From NCBI RefSeq assembly GCF_019801605.1, contig NZ_JAHVIT010000002.1, positions 930,001 to 994,000 on the forward strand: DNA of 64,000 nucleotides, given 5' to 3'. This DNA comes from Maritimibacter alkaliphilus. Its GTDB lineage: Bacteria; Pseudomonadota; Alphaproteobacteria; Rhodobacterales; Rhodobacteraceae. Shown here in pieces: positions 53,551 to 61,959 of the stretch. Each line of letters opens with the position of its first letter. Position 1 is the stretch's first letter. Made by a program: the position numbers and the translations under genes. The notes below the pieces were generated by a model. The model had not been told where the DNA came from. It did not search any database and worked only from the letters and a program-made list of their open reading frames with translations.

Positions 53551-54513
53551 TCAGCCCTCGACCTCGCCGGTCAGTTCCTTGGCCATCTGCTGCACCATCG
53601 GGCGCGCGTCCTCGGCGGTTTCCCCGATCGAGAGGCGCGGATCGTAAAGCATCCGCAGCAACAACTCGTCATGGCTGGTCAGAAGGGCGAATTCATCGTC
53701 GTCGTTGAAGATCGAGGGCCGGGCCGAGAGGCTGTCGTTCGCCAGCCCCAGCCCCTGCGCCAGTTCCTCGTGGACGCAGGCACGGCGCATCAGCGGCGGA
53801 TGCTCCGTCCGCACGAGGGCAATCGCCCGGCGGTAGTCGTATTCGCTGTCATCGCCCGAGAAGGCCAGCACGAGACAATGGATCTCGCGCGGAAGGTCCC
53901 GGAAGATGTCGAGCGAGCTTTGCGAGATGTTCGGCACCAGCTGCTTGATCCGGCTGATCGCCTGCGGGCGGTCGTCCTCGCTCATGAAGAGCACGTGGAA
54001 GTTGCCGCCCCGGGTCACCAGGCTGATCGGATGGGTCGTGAGAGACGCGAGGCGCGTCACGTAGCCGGCCACCTCCGCCGTGTCCGAGGCGCGTTCCTCG
54101 GCCGAGACGGAGGCGCCGAATTCCACCCGCATCCGCACCGGGCCGGACCAGCGGCGCAGCCCGCCGGGGGCCGCGCCCTCGCTGCTGCGCAACCCGCCGC
54201 CCCGGGCGTATTCGTCGTAGAAGGCGATGCGTTCGAAGTTCCGCGCGACTTCCCTCGCGCCATAAGGCGTATCGGGGCCGCCGCCGTCCTGCCGCATCAG
54301 CCCCTGCGCCAGCAGGTCTGCCTGAAGCTGCGCATAATAGGTGCGCAGCGCCCGGCTGGCCGCCGAGGGCGCTGCCGGTTTGGCGGGTTTGGCCAGCCCG
54401 GCGGGCCGCGCCTGCGGCGGGGTGCTGGGGGGCGTGGGCGGCGTGGGCAGACAGGCCGCGGTGAGCGCCACCGCGGTCAGCCCGGCCATCAGCAGAGGAA
54501 AGCGGCTGCGCAT
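53551..54513 (-). CDS. DUF2927 lipoprotein with HEELAQ motif
   Basis: This 320-residue envelope lipoprotein has a signal peptide ending in lipobox LTAAC (Cys21), a Pro/Ala-rich linker, and a DUF2927 domain. That domain has CVHEELAQGLGLANDS near residue 245, a zinc-metallopeptidase-like helix. NISQSSLDIFRDLPREIHCLV and FNDDDEFALLTSHDELLLRMLYDPRL are further family features. It is 6 nt downstream of the TelA gene, so a shared envelope-stress role is inferred. Peptidase activity has not been shown for the family as far as I know. Confidence 0.83.
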   Translation of the reverse strand: MRSRFPLLMAGLTAVALTAACLPTPPTPPSTPPQARPAGLAKPAKPAAPSAASRALRTYYAQLQADLLAQGLMRQDGGGPDTPYGAREVARNFERIAFYDEYARGGGLRSSEGAAPGGLRRWSGPVRMRVEFGASVSAEERASDTAEVAGYVTRLASLTTHPISLVTRGGNFHVLFMSEDDRPQAISRIKQLVPNISQSSLDIFRDLPREIHCLVLAFSGDDSEYDYRRAIALVRTEHPPLMRRACVHEELAQGLGLANDSLSARPSIFNDDDEFALLTSHDELLLRMLYDPRLSIGETAEDARPMVQQMAKELTGEVEG

Positions 54514-54519
54514 CCGCGG

Positions 54520-55713
54520 TCAGGCCTGCGGCACCGAGGTGGCCGTCGTATCGCCCAGCCCGTCGGCGCGGGCCTTGGCGGCGGCGAGCGTGTCGCGCAG
54601 TTCGGCTTCCATCTTCTTGAGGTCTTCCTCTGCGGCGGCGCGCTTGGCCTTGCCCTCATCGGCGATCTGCAGGCTTTCCTGGATCGTGCCGATCAGGTCG
54701 GCATTGGCCTGTTTCACGGCCTCGATGTCGAAGACGCCGCGCTCCATCTCGGTGCGGATGACCTTGTTGCTGTCGCGCAGGTTCTTGGCGTTCGCGGTCA
54801 GCAGTTCGTTGGTCAGGTCGTTGGCCTCGCGCACGGCCGAGGCCGCCTCGGCGCTGCGCTGGATCGTGACCGCCTGCGCCAGCTGGGTTTCCCACAGTGG
54901 CACGGTGTTCACGAGGGTCGAGTTGATCTTGGTCACGAGGCTCTTGTCGTTTTCCTGCACCAGCCGGATCGAGGGCAGCGACTGCATCGTCACCTGCCGC
55001 GTCAGCTTGAGGTCGTGCACCCGGCGCTCGAGGTCATCGCGGGCGGCGCGCAGGTCGCGCAGCTCCTGCGCCTTCATCACCTGCTCGCCCTCGGGCGCGG
55101 CCTGCACCTCGGCCTCCTTGGCGGGGATGTCGGTGCTGTCGAGCTCCGCGATCTTCGCCGCGCCGGCGGCGATGTAGAGCGCCAGTTCGTCGTAGAAGGC
55201 CAGCGTCTTCTCGTAGAGCAGGTCGAGCGACTTGATGTCCTTGAGCAGCTTGTGTTCGTGACCCAGCAGGTCCTCCGTCACCTTGTCGATCTGGTCCTGC
55301 ACCTGTTCGAAGCGGGCGGTGAACTGGGCGAAGGGCGCGGCGCGGCCCATGATCTTCTCCCAGAAGCTGCGCTCGCGGCGCACGTCCAGCTCGCTGACGG
55401 AAAAGCCGCGGATCGTGCCGACGATGTCGCGCAGGCTGTCGCCGGCCGGGCCCACGTCCTTGTTGCGCACCTCGGCCAGCATCGACTGGCTGATCTCCTG
55501 CAACTCCGCCTGCGCGGCCGAGCCGAAGCGCACGATGGAGCCGGTATCGCCCATGTCGAGCTCGGCCATGCGGGCGCGGATCGCCTCGCTCTGGGGCGCG
55601 TCGGCGGCCTCCAGCGGGGTGATCTCGCCGCCTGGTTCGGGCAGGATGACCGCGGTCACCTCGTCGACTTCCTTCAGGCTGGCTTCGGCCTTCTGGCGGA
55701 TGTTGTCGGTCAT
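54520..55713 (-). CDS. TelA-family toxic anion resistance protein
   Basis: This 397-residue cytoplasmic, mostly helical protein belongs to the TelA/YceH family (PF05816). Typical stretches are ISQSMLAEVRNKDVGPAGDSLRDIVGTIRGF, ARFEQVQDQIDKVTEDLLGHEHKLLKDIKSLDLLYEKTLAFYDELALYIAAG and SLPSIRLVQENDKSLVTKINSTLVNTVPLWETQLAQAV. Family members are tied to tellurite and antimicrobial resistance. It is 7 nt downstream of an XpaC-like gene, its common partner. Confidence 0.9.
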   Translation of the reverse strand: MTDNIRQKAEASLKEVDEVTAVILPEPGGEITPLEAADAPQSEAIRARMAELDMGDTGSIVRFGSAAQAELQEISQSMLAEVRNKDVGPAGDSLRDIVGTIRGFSVSELDVRRERSFWEKIMGRAAPFAQFTARFEQVQDQIDKVTEDLLGHEHKLLKDIKSLDLLYEKTLAFYDELALYIAAGAAKIAELDSTDIPAKEAEVQAAPEGEQVMKAQELRDLRAARDDLERRVHDLKLTRQVTMQSLPSIRLVQENDKSLVTKINSTLVNTVPLWETQLAQAVTIQRSAEAASAVREANDLTNELLTANAKNLRDSNKVIRTEMERGVFDIEAVKQANADLIGTIQESLQIADEGKAKRAAAEEDLKKMEAELRDTLAAAKARADGLGDTTATSVPQA

Positions 55714-55720
55714 GTCGCTG

Positions 55721-56632
55721 TCACTCCGAGGTGGGGGCCATCGCCACGCCTTCGCGGGCGAGGCGGTCGCGCAATACGTCGATTTCGATATTCATGTCCG
55801 CGCGGTCGTCGGACAAGAGCTTGCTGGTCCGGGCGGCGAAGTTCTGCTCCAGATCGTCCAGCAGCGCGATGAAGTCGGCCCGCGCTGCGGGATCGGGGCG
55901 GCGCTGGTAGAGATCGGAGAACTTGATCGCCGCATCCTTGGCGCCCATCAGGTAGACGCTGAGATAGCGCCGCGCGGCGGTCAGGTCGCGGGGATCGTTC
56001 TCCACCGTGCGGAAGAGCGCGCGGGCAGTGGTCTGGAACTGCTCGACCCGCGCAATGACGGTGCGGTCGCCTGCGCGCTGGATCGCCTCGGACATGGCGG
56101 CGAGGTGCTTCTCGGCCTGGTCCACGGCCCGGGCGACGCGGTCGGTCTGGTGCAGGTCGACGCCGTCCATGCCCTTGTTGCGCAGCGGATCGGGCCCGAA
56201 GGCCATGAAATGCAGCGCGGCCCCCACCACGGCATAGATCACCGGCGCGGCGATCCCGCCGGTGCTGGCCCAGCCGGCGATGGCAAGGCCCGCGCCGGTC
56301 AGCAGCGAGCCCGCGATCTTGCGGGGAAAGGCGGGACGGCGGGCCACCTTGCGGGCCTCGTAGGCTTCCTCGGCCTTCAACCCCTCGCGGGTGAGCCATG
56401 CGGACAGCAGCAGCAGGCCAAGGGCTGCGAGGTTCAGCGCCAGCCCGGTGGGGCCGGAGGTGAAGGCGCGCAGCGCCAGCGGCAGGGGCGCGAGGAACAG
56501 CAGGTTGACCCGGCCACCGGCACGGGTGCGGCGCGCGCCATGGTAGGCGCCCGCCGGTGGCGTCGCCGCATCCTCGGTCGCGTCCCGGGACGTGTCGGGG
56601 GAATAGGTGCCGCCGTAGCGCCGGGCCATCAT
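55721..56632 (-). CDS. XpaC-like membrane protein (5-bromo-4-chloroindolyl phosphate hydrolysis family)
   Basis: This 303-residue protein has N-terminal hydrophobic segments (LNLAALGLLLLSAWL, SLLTGAGLAIAGWASTGGIAAPVIYAVVGAALHFMAFG) and a C-terminal helical region (DQTDRVARAV-type heptads through YLSVYLMGAKDAAIKFSDLY). The layout fits XpaC, which is usually encoded next to TelA as here. Its ATG overlaps the stop of a 27-codon upstream ORF (ATGA), which points to coupling. Despite the family name, no hydrolase site is visible. Confidence 0.75.
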   Translation of the reverse strand: MMARRYGGTYSPDTSRDATEDAATPPAGAYHGARRTRAGGRVNLLFLAPLPLALRAFTSGPTGLALNLAALGLLLLSAWLTREGLKAEEAYEARKVARRPAFPRKIAGSLLTGAGLAIAGWASTGGIAAPVIYAVVGAALHFMAFGPDPLRNKGMDGVDLHQTDRVARAVDQAEKHLAAMSEAIQRAGDRTVIARVEQFQTTARALFRTVENDPRDLTAARRYLSVYLMGAKDAAIKFSDLYQRRPDPAARADFIALLDDLEQNFAARTSKLLSDDRADMNIEIDVLRDRLAREGVAMAPTSE

Positions 56633-56712
56633 ACCCCTCCCGCGATGGACACGAAGAGGATGAGGACGATCAGCAGGACGAAAGCCAGCTTCTGTAACCC
56701 GGTTCCGGACAA
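56629..56712 (-). CDS. 27-residue single-pass membrane peptide upstream of xpaC
   Basis: A TTG start with GGAGG 5 nt upstream begins MSGTGLQKLAFVLLIVLILF, which continues as a short tail ending AGGV. It is essentially one membrane helix with a short polar N terminus. The TGA overlaps the XpaC ATG (ATGA). The combination of ideal ribosome site, coupling and clean hydrophobic helix argues for a real small protein, perhaps part of the XpaC/TelA complex. Function unknown. Confidence 0.6.
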   Translation of the reverse strand: MSGTGLQKLAFVLLIVLILFVSIAGGV

Positions 56713-56772
56713 GGTGTCCTCCGAACAGCGAAATAACTCTGTCCGAAACCTAAGTCATGGGGCGGCGCAGTA

Positions 56773-57363
56773 CTAGTGGCTCTGCCGCTTTTGTTCCGCC
56801 GCGCCGGACAGTTGCAGCTCGGGACGTTGCGTTTCGGCCTGTGCGGCGGGGACCGGGCGGGCTGGCACGATGCGCGGCGGCGTGCGCAGGGCGGTCTCGC
56901 GGGCGCAGGCGGCGCAGAAGATGTCGAGCTTGTGGGCGAATTCCTCGCGCGCTTCCAGCGTGTTGGCGGCGCGTTGCCGGGCGGCGAAGCGCTGCGTGCC
57001 GGCCACGGCGTCGTCGAGTTGGCGGGCCAGCACGTTCAGCTGGGTCGCGTCGTTGCGGATGGTGGAGAACAGCGTCTCGACCTCGCCGCGCACGCGCTGC
57101 ATCCGCTGGTTCAGCCCCGCATCGCGCATCGGTGTCAGCTGGCGCTGCATCTCGTCGAGCTTGTTGACCGTCATGGCGGCCAGCTTGCGCTGGCGCAGGG
57201 CGTCGGGCACGGCTTCCTCGGGCGAGAGCTTCCGGCTGCGACGCCAGCTCAGCGGTCCCAGTTCGCGCCCGGCGTCGGCTTGGGCCTGCCGGCGCAGCTT
57301 GTGGACGGCATACAGACCGGTGGTGCACAGCGTGGCGATCGCCAGATGGCTGAGGGACAACAT
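56773..57363 (-). CDS. Helical protein of unknown function with N-terminal membrane anchor
   Basis: This 196-residue protein is not recognised. It starts MLSLSHLAIATLCTTGLYAV, a membrane anchor or signal anchor. A basic segment and a long heptad-rich region (VNKLDEMQRQLTPMRDAGLNQRMQRVRGEVETLFSTI broken into helices) follow, suggesting coiled coil. A Pro/Gln-rich tail contains CAAC. It lies 60 nt upstream of the 27-residue peptide and the XpaC-TelA genes, so it may belong to that operon. Confidence 0.65.
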   Translation of the reverse strand: MLSLSHLAIATLCTTGLYAVHKLRRQAQADAGRELGPLSWRRSRKLSPEEAVPDALRQRKLAAMTVNKLDEMQRQLTPMRDAGLNQRMQRVRGEVETLFSTIRNDATQLNVLARQLDDAVAGTQRFAARQRAANTLEAREEFAHKLDIFCAACARETALRTPPRIVPARPVPAAQAETQRPELQLSGAAEQKRQSH

Positions 57364-57532
57364 GTTTTCTACCCTTAGAATTTTTCTCTTATGCGAGCAA
57401 AATCCACGGCGATTTGGACATGAATGAGGCGTGGCAGGTGTAACATTGGGGCCAATTCGGGCGCGCCGGTGCCCGTTGCGGTGCCTCCCGGGCCCGGCGC
57501 GCAACCTATGCGGTCAAAGGGCCGGGCGGGCC

Positions 57533-58018
57533 TCAGGCCAGCCGCTTCTCCATGAAGACCGAGACGCCGTTGTCGGGATAGTCGCCGAAGGCCCCGCGCC
57601 GCACGAAGCCGTGCCGCTCGTAAAGCCGGCAGGCCGCGTCGAGCTTGTCCGCCGTCTCCAGCCGCAGCAGGGTCAGCCCGTTGGCCTGTGCCTCCTCCTC
57701 GACCCGGGCAACAAGCGCCGCGCCGATCCCCATGCCTCGGGCCTCGGGGGAGACGAAGAAGCTCTTCACCTCGCCATAGCCGTCCTTGATCTGCAGCGCG
57801 GCGACGCCGAGCGGGGCCGCCTCGGGACCGGCAGCGAAGAAGCGGATATCGGGCGCCCGGAGCGCCTCGTGCGAAAGGAAGTGGTTCTCTTCTGGGTTGA
57901 AGAGTGCCCGCATCAGGGCGTGGCTGGCATCCAGCAGGGCGGCGCAGCCGGGGCTTGTCGGGTCAGCGGTACGGACGGTGGGGGCCGTGGGGGTCGCGGA
58001 AGCGGGGGCAGTCGTCAT
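57533..58018 (-). CDS. GNAT-family N-acetyltransferase
   Basis: This 161-residue GNAT protein has the acetyl-CoA loop FFVSPEARGMGIGAALVARVEEEAQANG at about residues 87-114 and the late RLYERHGFVRRGAFGDYPDNGVSVFMEKRL. The latter is typical of small-molecule acetyltransferases related to putative acyltransferase YpeA/PhnO types. The substrate is unknown. The ATG at 58018 starts a Thr/Pro/Ala-rich leader of about 25 residues. It is divergent from smc. Confidence 0.85.
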   Translation of the reverse strand: MTTAPASATPTAPTVRTADPTSPGCAALLDASHALMRALFNPEENHFLSHEALRAPDIRFFAAGPEAAPLGVAALQIKDGYGEVKSFFVSPEARGMGIGAALVARVEEEAQANGLTLLRLETADKLDAACRLYERHGFVRRGAFGDYPDNGVSVFMEKRLA

Positions 58019-58243
58019 GGGGAACCTCGTAACCTGTTGCCCCTTTCTGACCCGAAGCCGCGCAGGCCTCAAGCCGGGCGCGCATGAAGGACAGACCAGC
58101 CGACGCAGGGTTTCCCGCAAGGGTGGCGCAATATCTTGTGGAAAACTCCGCTCATCCTGCCAGATGCTGGGTTGGGGCGTTGACTCGGCCTGCAAGGATG
58201 CCCCACCTTTTGGGGATGTAACGGAATCAGCAGGATTCACCCA

Positions 58244-61200
58244 TTGCGCTTCACGCGTCTCAGACTCCAAGGCTTCAAGAGCTTCGTCGACCCGACGGAC
58301 CTGATCATCCATCAGGGCCTGACCGGTGTCGTCGGACCCAATGGCTGTGGCAAGTCGAACCTGCTGGAGGCGCTCCGCTGGGTCATGGGCGAGAATCGCC
58401 CGACCGCGATGCGCGGCGGTGGCATGGAAGACGTGATCTTTGCCGGGGCCGCCACGCGGCCCGCCCGGAACTTCGCCGAAGTCACCCTGCACATCGACAA
58501 CGCCGACCGTCTGGCGCCCGCGGGCTTCAACGACGAGGACCAGATCGAGATCGTGCGCCGGATCACCCGCGACGTGGGCTCTGCCTACAAGTCGAACGCC
58601 AAGGACGTGCGGGCACGGGACGTGCAGATGCTCTTTGCGGATGCCTCTACCGGGTCGCATTCGCCCGCGCTGGTGCGGCAGGGGCAGATCTCCGAGCTGA
58701 TCAACTCCAAGCCCAAGGCGCGGCGCCGCATCCTCGAAGAGGCGGCCGGGATCTCGGGGCTCTATGCCCGGCGCCACGAGGCGGAGCTGAAGCTGAAGGG
58801 CGCGGAGCAGAACCTGACCCGCGTCGATGACGTGATCGACCAGCTTGCGGGTCAGCTGGCCCAGCTGGAACGGCAGGCCCGTCAGGCTCAGCGCTACCGC
58901 GCCATCGGGGCCGAGCTGCGGCAGTCCGAGGGCATGCTTCTCTGGCGGCGCTGGCGCGAGGCCGACGAGGCCCGGGCCAAGGCGCGCGACCAGCTGCGCG
59001 AACTGACCGTGGCCGCCAGCCAGGCGGAGGCCGCCGCGCGCAAGGCCGGCGAGGCCCGCGCGAAGATCGAGGAAAGCCTGCCGCCCCTGCGCGAGGAGGA
59101 GGCGATCGCCTCTGCCATCCTGCAGCGGCTTCAGGTCGAACGGGATTCCCTGAAGGACGAGGAGGGCCGCGCCCTTCAGGCCATCGAGGCCCTGCGAAAC
59201 CGGATCGACCAGCTGATCCGCGACATGGAGCGCGAGGCCGGGCTGAACCGCGACGCGGGCGACACGATCGCGCGGCTGGAATGGGAACAGCGCGAGCTGA
59301 TCAAGGCGGGCGAGGGCCATGCCGAGAAGCTGGAAGAGGCCGCCGAGGCGGCGCAGGAGGCAGGCGATGTCCTGACCGAGCGCGAGGCGGACCTGTCGCA
59401 GCTGACCGAGGACGTGGCCCGGCTGGCCGCCCGGCACCAGTCGGCGCAGCGCCTGCTGGAAGACAGCCGCCGCACGCTGGCCCGCGCCGAGGCCGAGGCC
59501 GCGAAGGCCCGCGAGGCGGTTCTGGCCAGCCGCGAGGCCGTGGAAGAGGCCGCCGAGACCTACGAGGCCGCGGTGGAGGAAAGCGAGATTTCGCAGGCCA
59601 CCGCCGAACGGGCCGAGGAAACCCTGCTGGCCGCCGAGGAGGCCCGCGCCATGACCCAGTCGCGCGAGGCCGAGGCCCGTGCCGCGCGCTCCTCCGCCGA
59701 GGGCGAGGTGAATGCGCTGAGGGCCGAGGTGACGGCGCTTGCCAAGCTGGTGCAGCGCGACACCGCCGAGGGCGGGCAGATCCTCGACAGCGTCCGGGTG
59801 AAGCCGGGCTACGAGAAGGCGCTCGGGGCGGCGCTGGCCGATGACCTGCGCGCGCCGGAAGTGGCCGGCGACGGGCCCTCGGGCTGGGTCACGCTTGACG
59901 CCTATCCGCAGGCGCAGCCGCTGCCCGACGGGGTGGCCGGCCTCTCGAACTCCGTCACCGTGCCGGGTGTGCTGGCCCGCCGCATCGGCCAGATCGGTCT
60001 TGTCGACGCCGCCGATGGCCCGCGCCTTCAGGCGCTGCTGAAGCCCGGCCAGCGTCTGGTGACGCTGGAGGGCGATCTCTGGCGGTGGGATGGGTACCGG
60101 GCCTGGGCCGAGGATGCGCCCTCTGCCGCCGCTCTGCGGCTGCAACAGCTCAACCGGCTGGAAGAGCTGAAGCAGGAGCTGGAGCGCGCCTCGGCAGAGG
60201 CCGATGGCGCCCGCGCCGCCCACGAGGCTCTGACCAAGCGGCTCTCGGACCTGACCGCCGCCGATCAGGCCGCCCGGCAGGCCCGCCGCGATGCCGACCG
60301 TCTGGTCGCCGAAGCCGCCCGCCGGGTGTCCAAGGCCGAGGCCGAACGCTCCATGGCGGAAAGCCGGCTGGAGAACCTCGGCCTCGCCGTGAAGCGGCAC
60401 GAGGACGATGCGCTCGCCGCCCGCGCACAGGTCGCCGAGGCCGAGCGGGGGCTGGAGGACCTGGGCGATCTGGATGCCGCACGGCACGCCGCCGAGAACA
60501 TCAAGATGACGGTCGAGGCCGCGCGGATGGCGATGATGGCCCGCCGCGCCGCCCATGACGAGCTGCGCCGCGAGGGCGATGCCCGGCTGCGCCGCACGCA
60601 GGAAGTGACCAAGGAACTCTCCGGCTGGCGGCTGCGCCTCGACAGCGCGGGCAAGCGGATCGCGGAACTGGAAGAGCGCAAGCTGGAGAGCCAGGAAGAG
60701 CTGTCCGAGGCGTCGGCCCAGCCCGAAGAGATCGCCGCCCGCCGCGAGGAGCTGAGCGCCTCGATCGAGGACGCGGAGGAGCGCCGCGCGGCCGCCGCCG
60801 ATGCGCTTGCCGGGGCCGAGGCGGAGGCCCGCGAGGCCGTGGCCGCCGAGCGCGACGCCGAGCGCACCGCCTCGGAATCCCGCGAGGGGCGTGCCCGGGC
60901 CGAGGCCCGTGCGGATGCCGCGCAGGAAAATGTCGAACACGCCGCCGAGCGGATCGCCGAGGCGCAGGAGATGACGCCTAAGCAGCTGCTCGAAAGCCTC
61001 GACGTGGACCCGGACAAGATGCCGCCGTCGGATGACATCGAGAATGACGTGAACCGGCTGAAGCGCCAGCGCGACGCCCTTGGCGCCGTGAACCTGCGCG
61101 CCGAGGAGGACGCCAAGGAAGTGGCGACCGAACACATGCAGCTGGTGACCGAGAAGGAAGACCTCGAGAACGCCATCCGCGAGCTGCGCAATGGCATCTC

Positions 61201-61699
61201 CAGCCTCAACCGCGAGGGGCGCGAGCGTCTGCTGACGGCCTTCGAGCAGGTGAACTCGAACTTCTCGCTGCTGTTCCGGCACCTCTTTGGCGGCGGCGAG
61301 GCGAACCTCGTGCTGGTGGAAAGCGACGACCCGCTGGAAGCGGGCCTCGAGATCATGTGCCAGCCGCCGGGCAAGAAGCTCTCGGTCCTCTCGCTGCTCT
61401 CGGGCGGGGAGCAGACGCTGACCGCGCTGGCGCTGATCTTTGCGGTCTTCCTCGCCAACCCCGCGCCGATCTGCGTGCTCGACGAGGTCGACGCGCCGCT
61501 CGACGATGCCAACGTGACCCGGTTCTGCGACATGCTGGACGAGATGTGCCGCCGCACCGACACGCGCTTCCTCATCATCACCCACCACGCCGTGACCATG
61601 GCGCGGATGGATCGCCTGTTCGGCGTGACGATGCAGGAACAGGGCGTGAGCCAGCTGGTTTCCGTGGACCTCAAGAAGGCCGAGGCGCTGGTCGCCTGA
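58244..61699 (+). CDS. smc: Chromosome segregation protein SMC
   Basis: SMC (1151 residues) is the condensin ATPase that loads on DNA and organises chromosome arms. The N-terminal head has Walker A GPNGCGKSN (31-38). Two long Ala/Glu/Arg-rich coiled-coil arms flank the hinge at about residues 510-640, which includes VRVKPGYEKALGAAL. The C-terminal head has signature LLSGGEQTLTALALIFA (near 1050) and Walker B CVLDEVDAPLDDAN (Asp1080). The start is a TTG at 58244, with AGGA about 8 nt upstream and MRFTRLRLQGFKSFVDP as the usual N terminus. Confidence 0.96.
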   Translation: MRFTRLRLQGFKSFVDPTDLIIHQGLTGVVGPNGCGKSNLLEALRWVMGENRPTAMRGGGMEDVIFAGAATRPARNFAEVTLHIDNADRLAPAGFNDEDQIEIVRRITRDVGSAYKSNAKDVRARDVQMLFADASTGSHSPALVRQGQISELINSKPKARRRILEEAAGISGLYARRHEAELKLKGAEQNLTRVDDVIDQLAGQLAQLERQARQAQRYRAIGAELRQSEGMLLWRRWREADEARAKARDQLRELTVAASQAEAAARKAGEARAKIEESLPPLREEEAIASAILQRLQVERDSLKDEEGRALQAIEALRNRIDQLIRDMEREAGLNRDAGDTIARLEWEQRELIKAGEGHAEKLEEAAEAAQEAGDVLTEREADLSQLTEDVARLAARHQSAQRLLEDSRRTLARAEAEAAKAREAVLASREAVEEAAETYEAAVEESEISQATAERAEETLLAAEEARAMTQSREAEARAARSSAEGEVNALRAEVTALAKLVQRDTAEGGQILDSVRVKPGYEKALGAALADDLRAPEVAGDGPSGWVTLDAYPQAQPLPDGVAGLSNSVTVPGVLARRIGQIGLVDAADGPRLQALLKPGQRLVTLEGDLWRWDGYRAWAEDAPSAAALRLQQLNRLEELKQELERASAEADGARAAHEALTKRLSDLTAADQAARQARRDADRLVAEAARRVSKAEAERSMAESRLENLGLAVKRHEDDALAARAQVAEAERGLEDLGDLDAARHAAENIKMTVEAARMAMMARRAAHDELRREGDARLRRTQEVTKELSGWRLRLDSAGKRIAELEERKLESQEELSEASAQPEEIAARREELSASIEDAEERRAAAADALAGAEAEAREAVAAERDAERTASESREGRARAEARADAAQENVEHAAERIAEAQEMTPKQLLESLDVDPDKMPPSDDIENDVNRLKRQRDALGAVNLRAEEDAKEVATEHMQLVTEKEDLENAIRELRNGISSLNREGRERLLTAFEQVNSNFSLLFRHLFGGGEANLVLVESDDPLEAGLEIMCQPPGKKLSVLSLLSGGEQTLTALALIFAVFLANPAPICVLDEVDAPLDDANVTRFCDMLDEMCRRTDTRFLIITHHAVTMARMDRLFGVTMQEQGVSQLVSVDLKKAEALVA

Positions 61700-61746
61700 T
61701 CCTGGCGCGACTTCGCCGGGACAGGGACGGGGGGCTCCGCCCCCCG

Positions 61747-61805
61747 CCGTTTTCTTGCAAGAAAACGGTCCGGAATTTTCGAAAATTCCGGGCAGGGTGG
61801 CGAGG
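61747..61805 (+). repeat. Paired palindromes, copy 3, with tail
   Basis: The palindrome 61747-61768 (half CCGTTTTCTTG, centre TTGCAA instead of TTCGAA but still perfect) is followed by T and a perfect palindrome at 61770-61791 (half CCGGAATTTTC). The tail GCAGGGTGGCGAGG (61792-61805) comes next. It lies 47 nt after the smc stop. No second palindrome pair follows here. Confidence 0.85.
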
Positions 61806-61818
61806 GCATTGCACGCAC

Positions 61819-61848
61819 CGAACCGGGCCGAACCGGGCCGAACCGGGC
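61819..61848. repeat. Three perfect tandem copies of a 10-bp unit
   Basis: CGAACCGGGC is repeated three times without change (61819-61828, 61829-61838, 61839-61848) in the smc-hisC gap, just after palindrome copy 3. Confidence 0.8.
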
Positions 61849-61959
61849 GCGCGGGGCTGGCCTACCGAGCATCGCGCCAGAGGCGGCTGATCGTACACTC
61901 TGGCGTCTCGGCGCAGGCCGTGGCAGGACGGGCGCGATACAGCCCGAAAGGATCCCGCC

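Noticed and set aside
57533-61588. A 1351-codon minus-strand frame across smc and the GNAT gene
   Set aside because: Only the last 161 codons (the GNAT domain) are real. The rest mirrors smc on the other strand.
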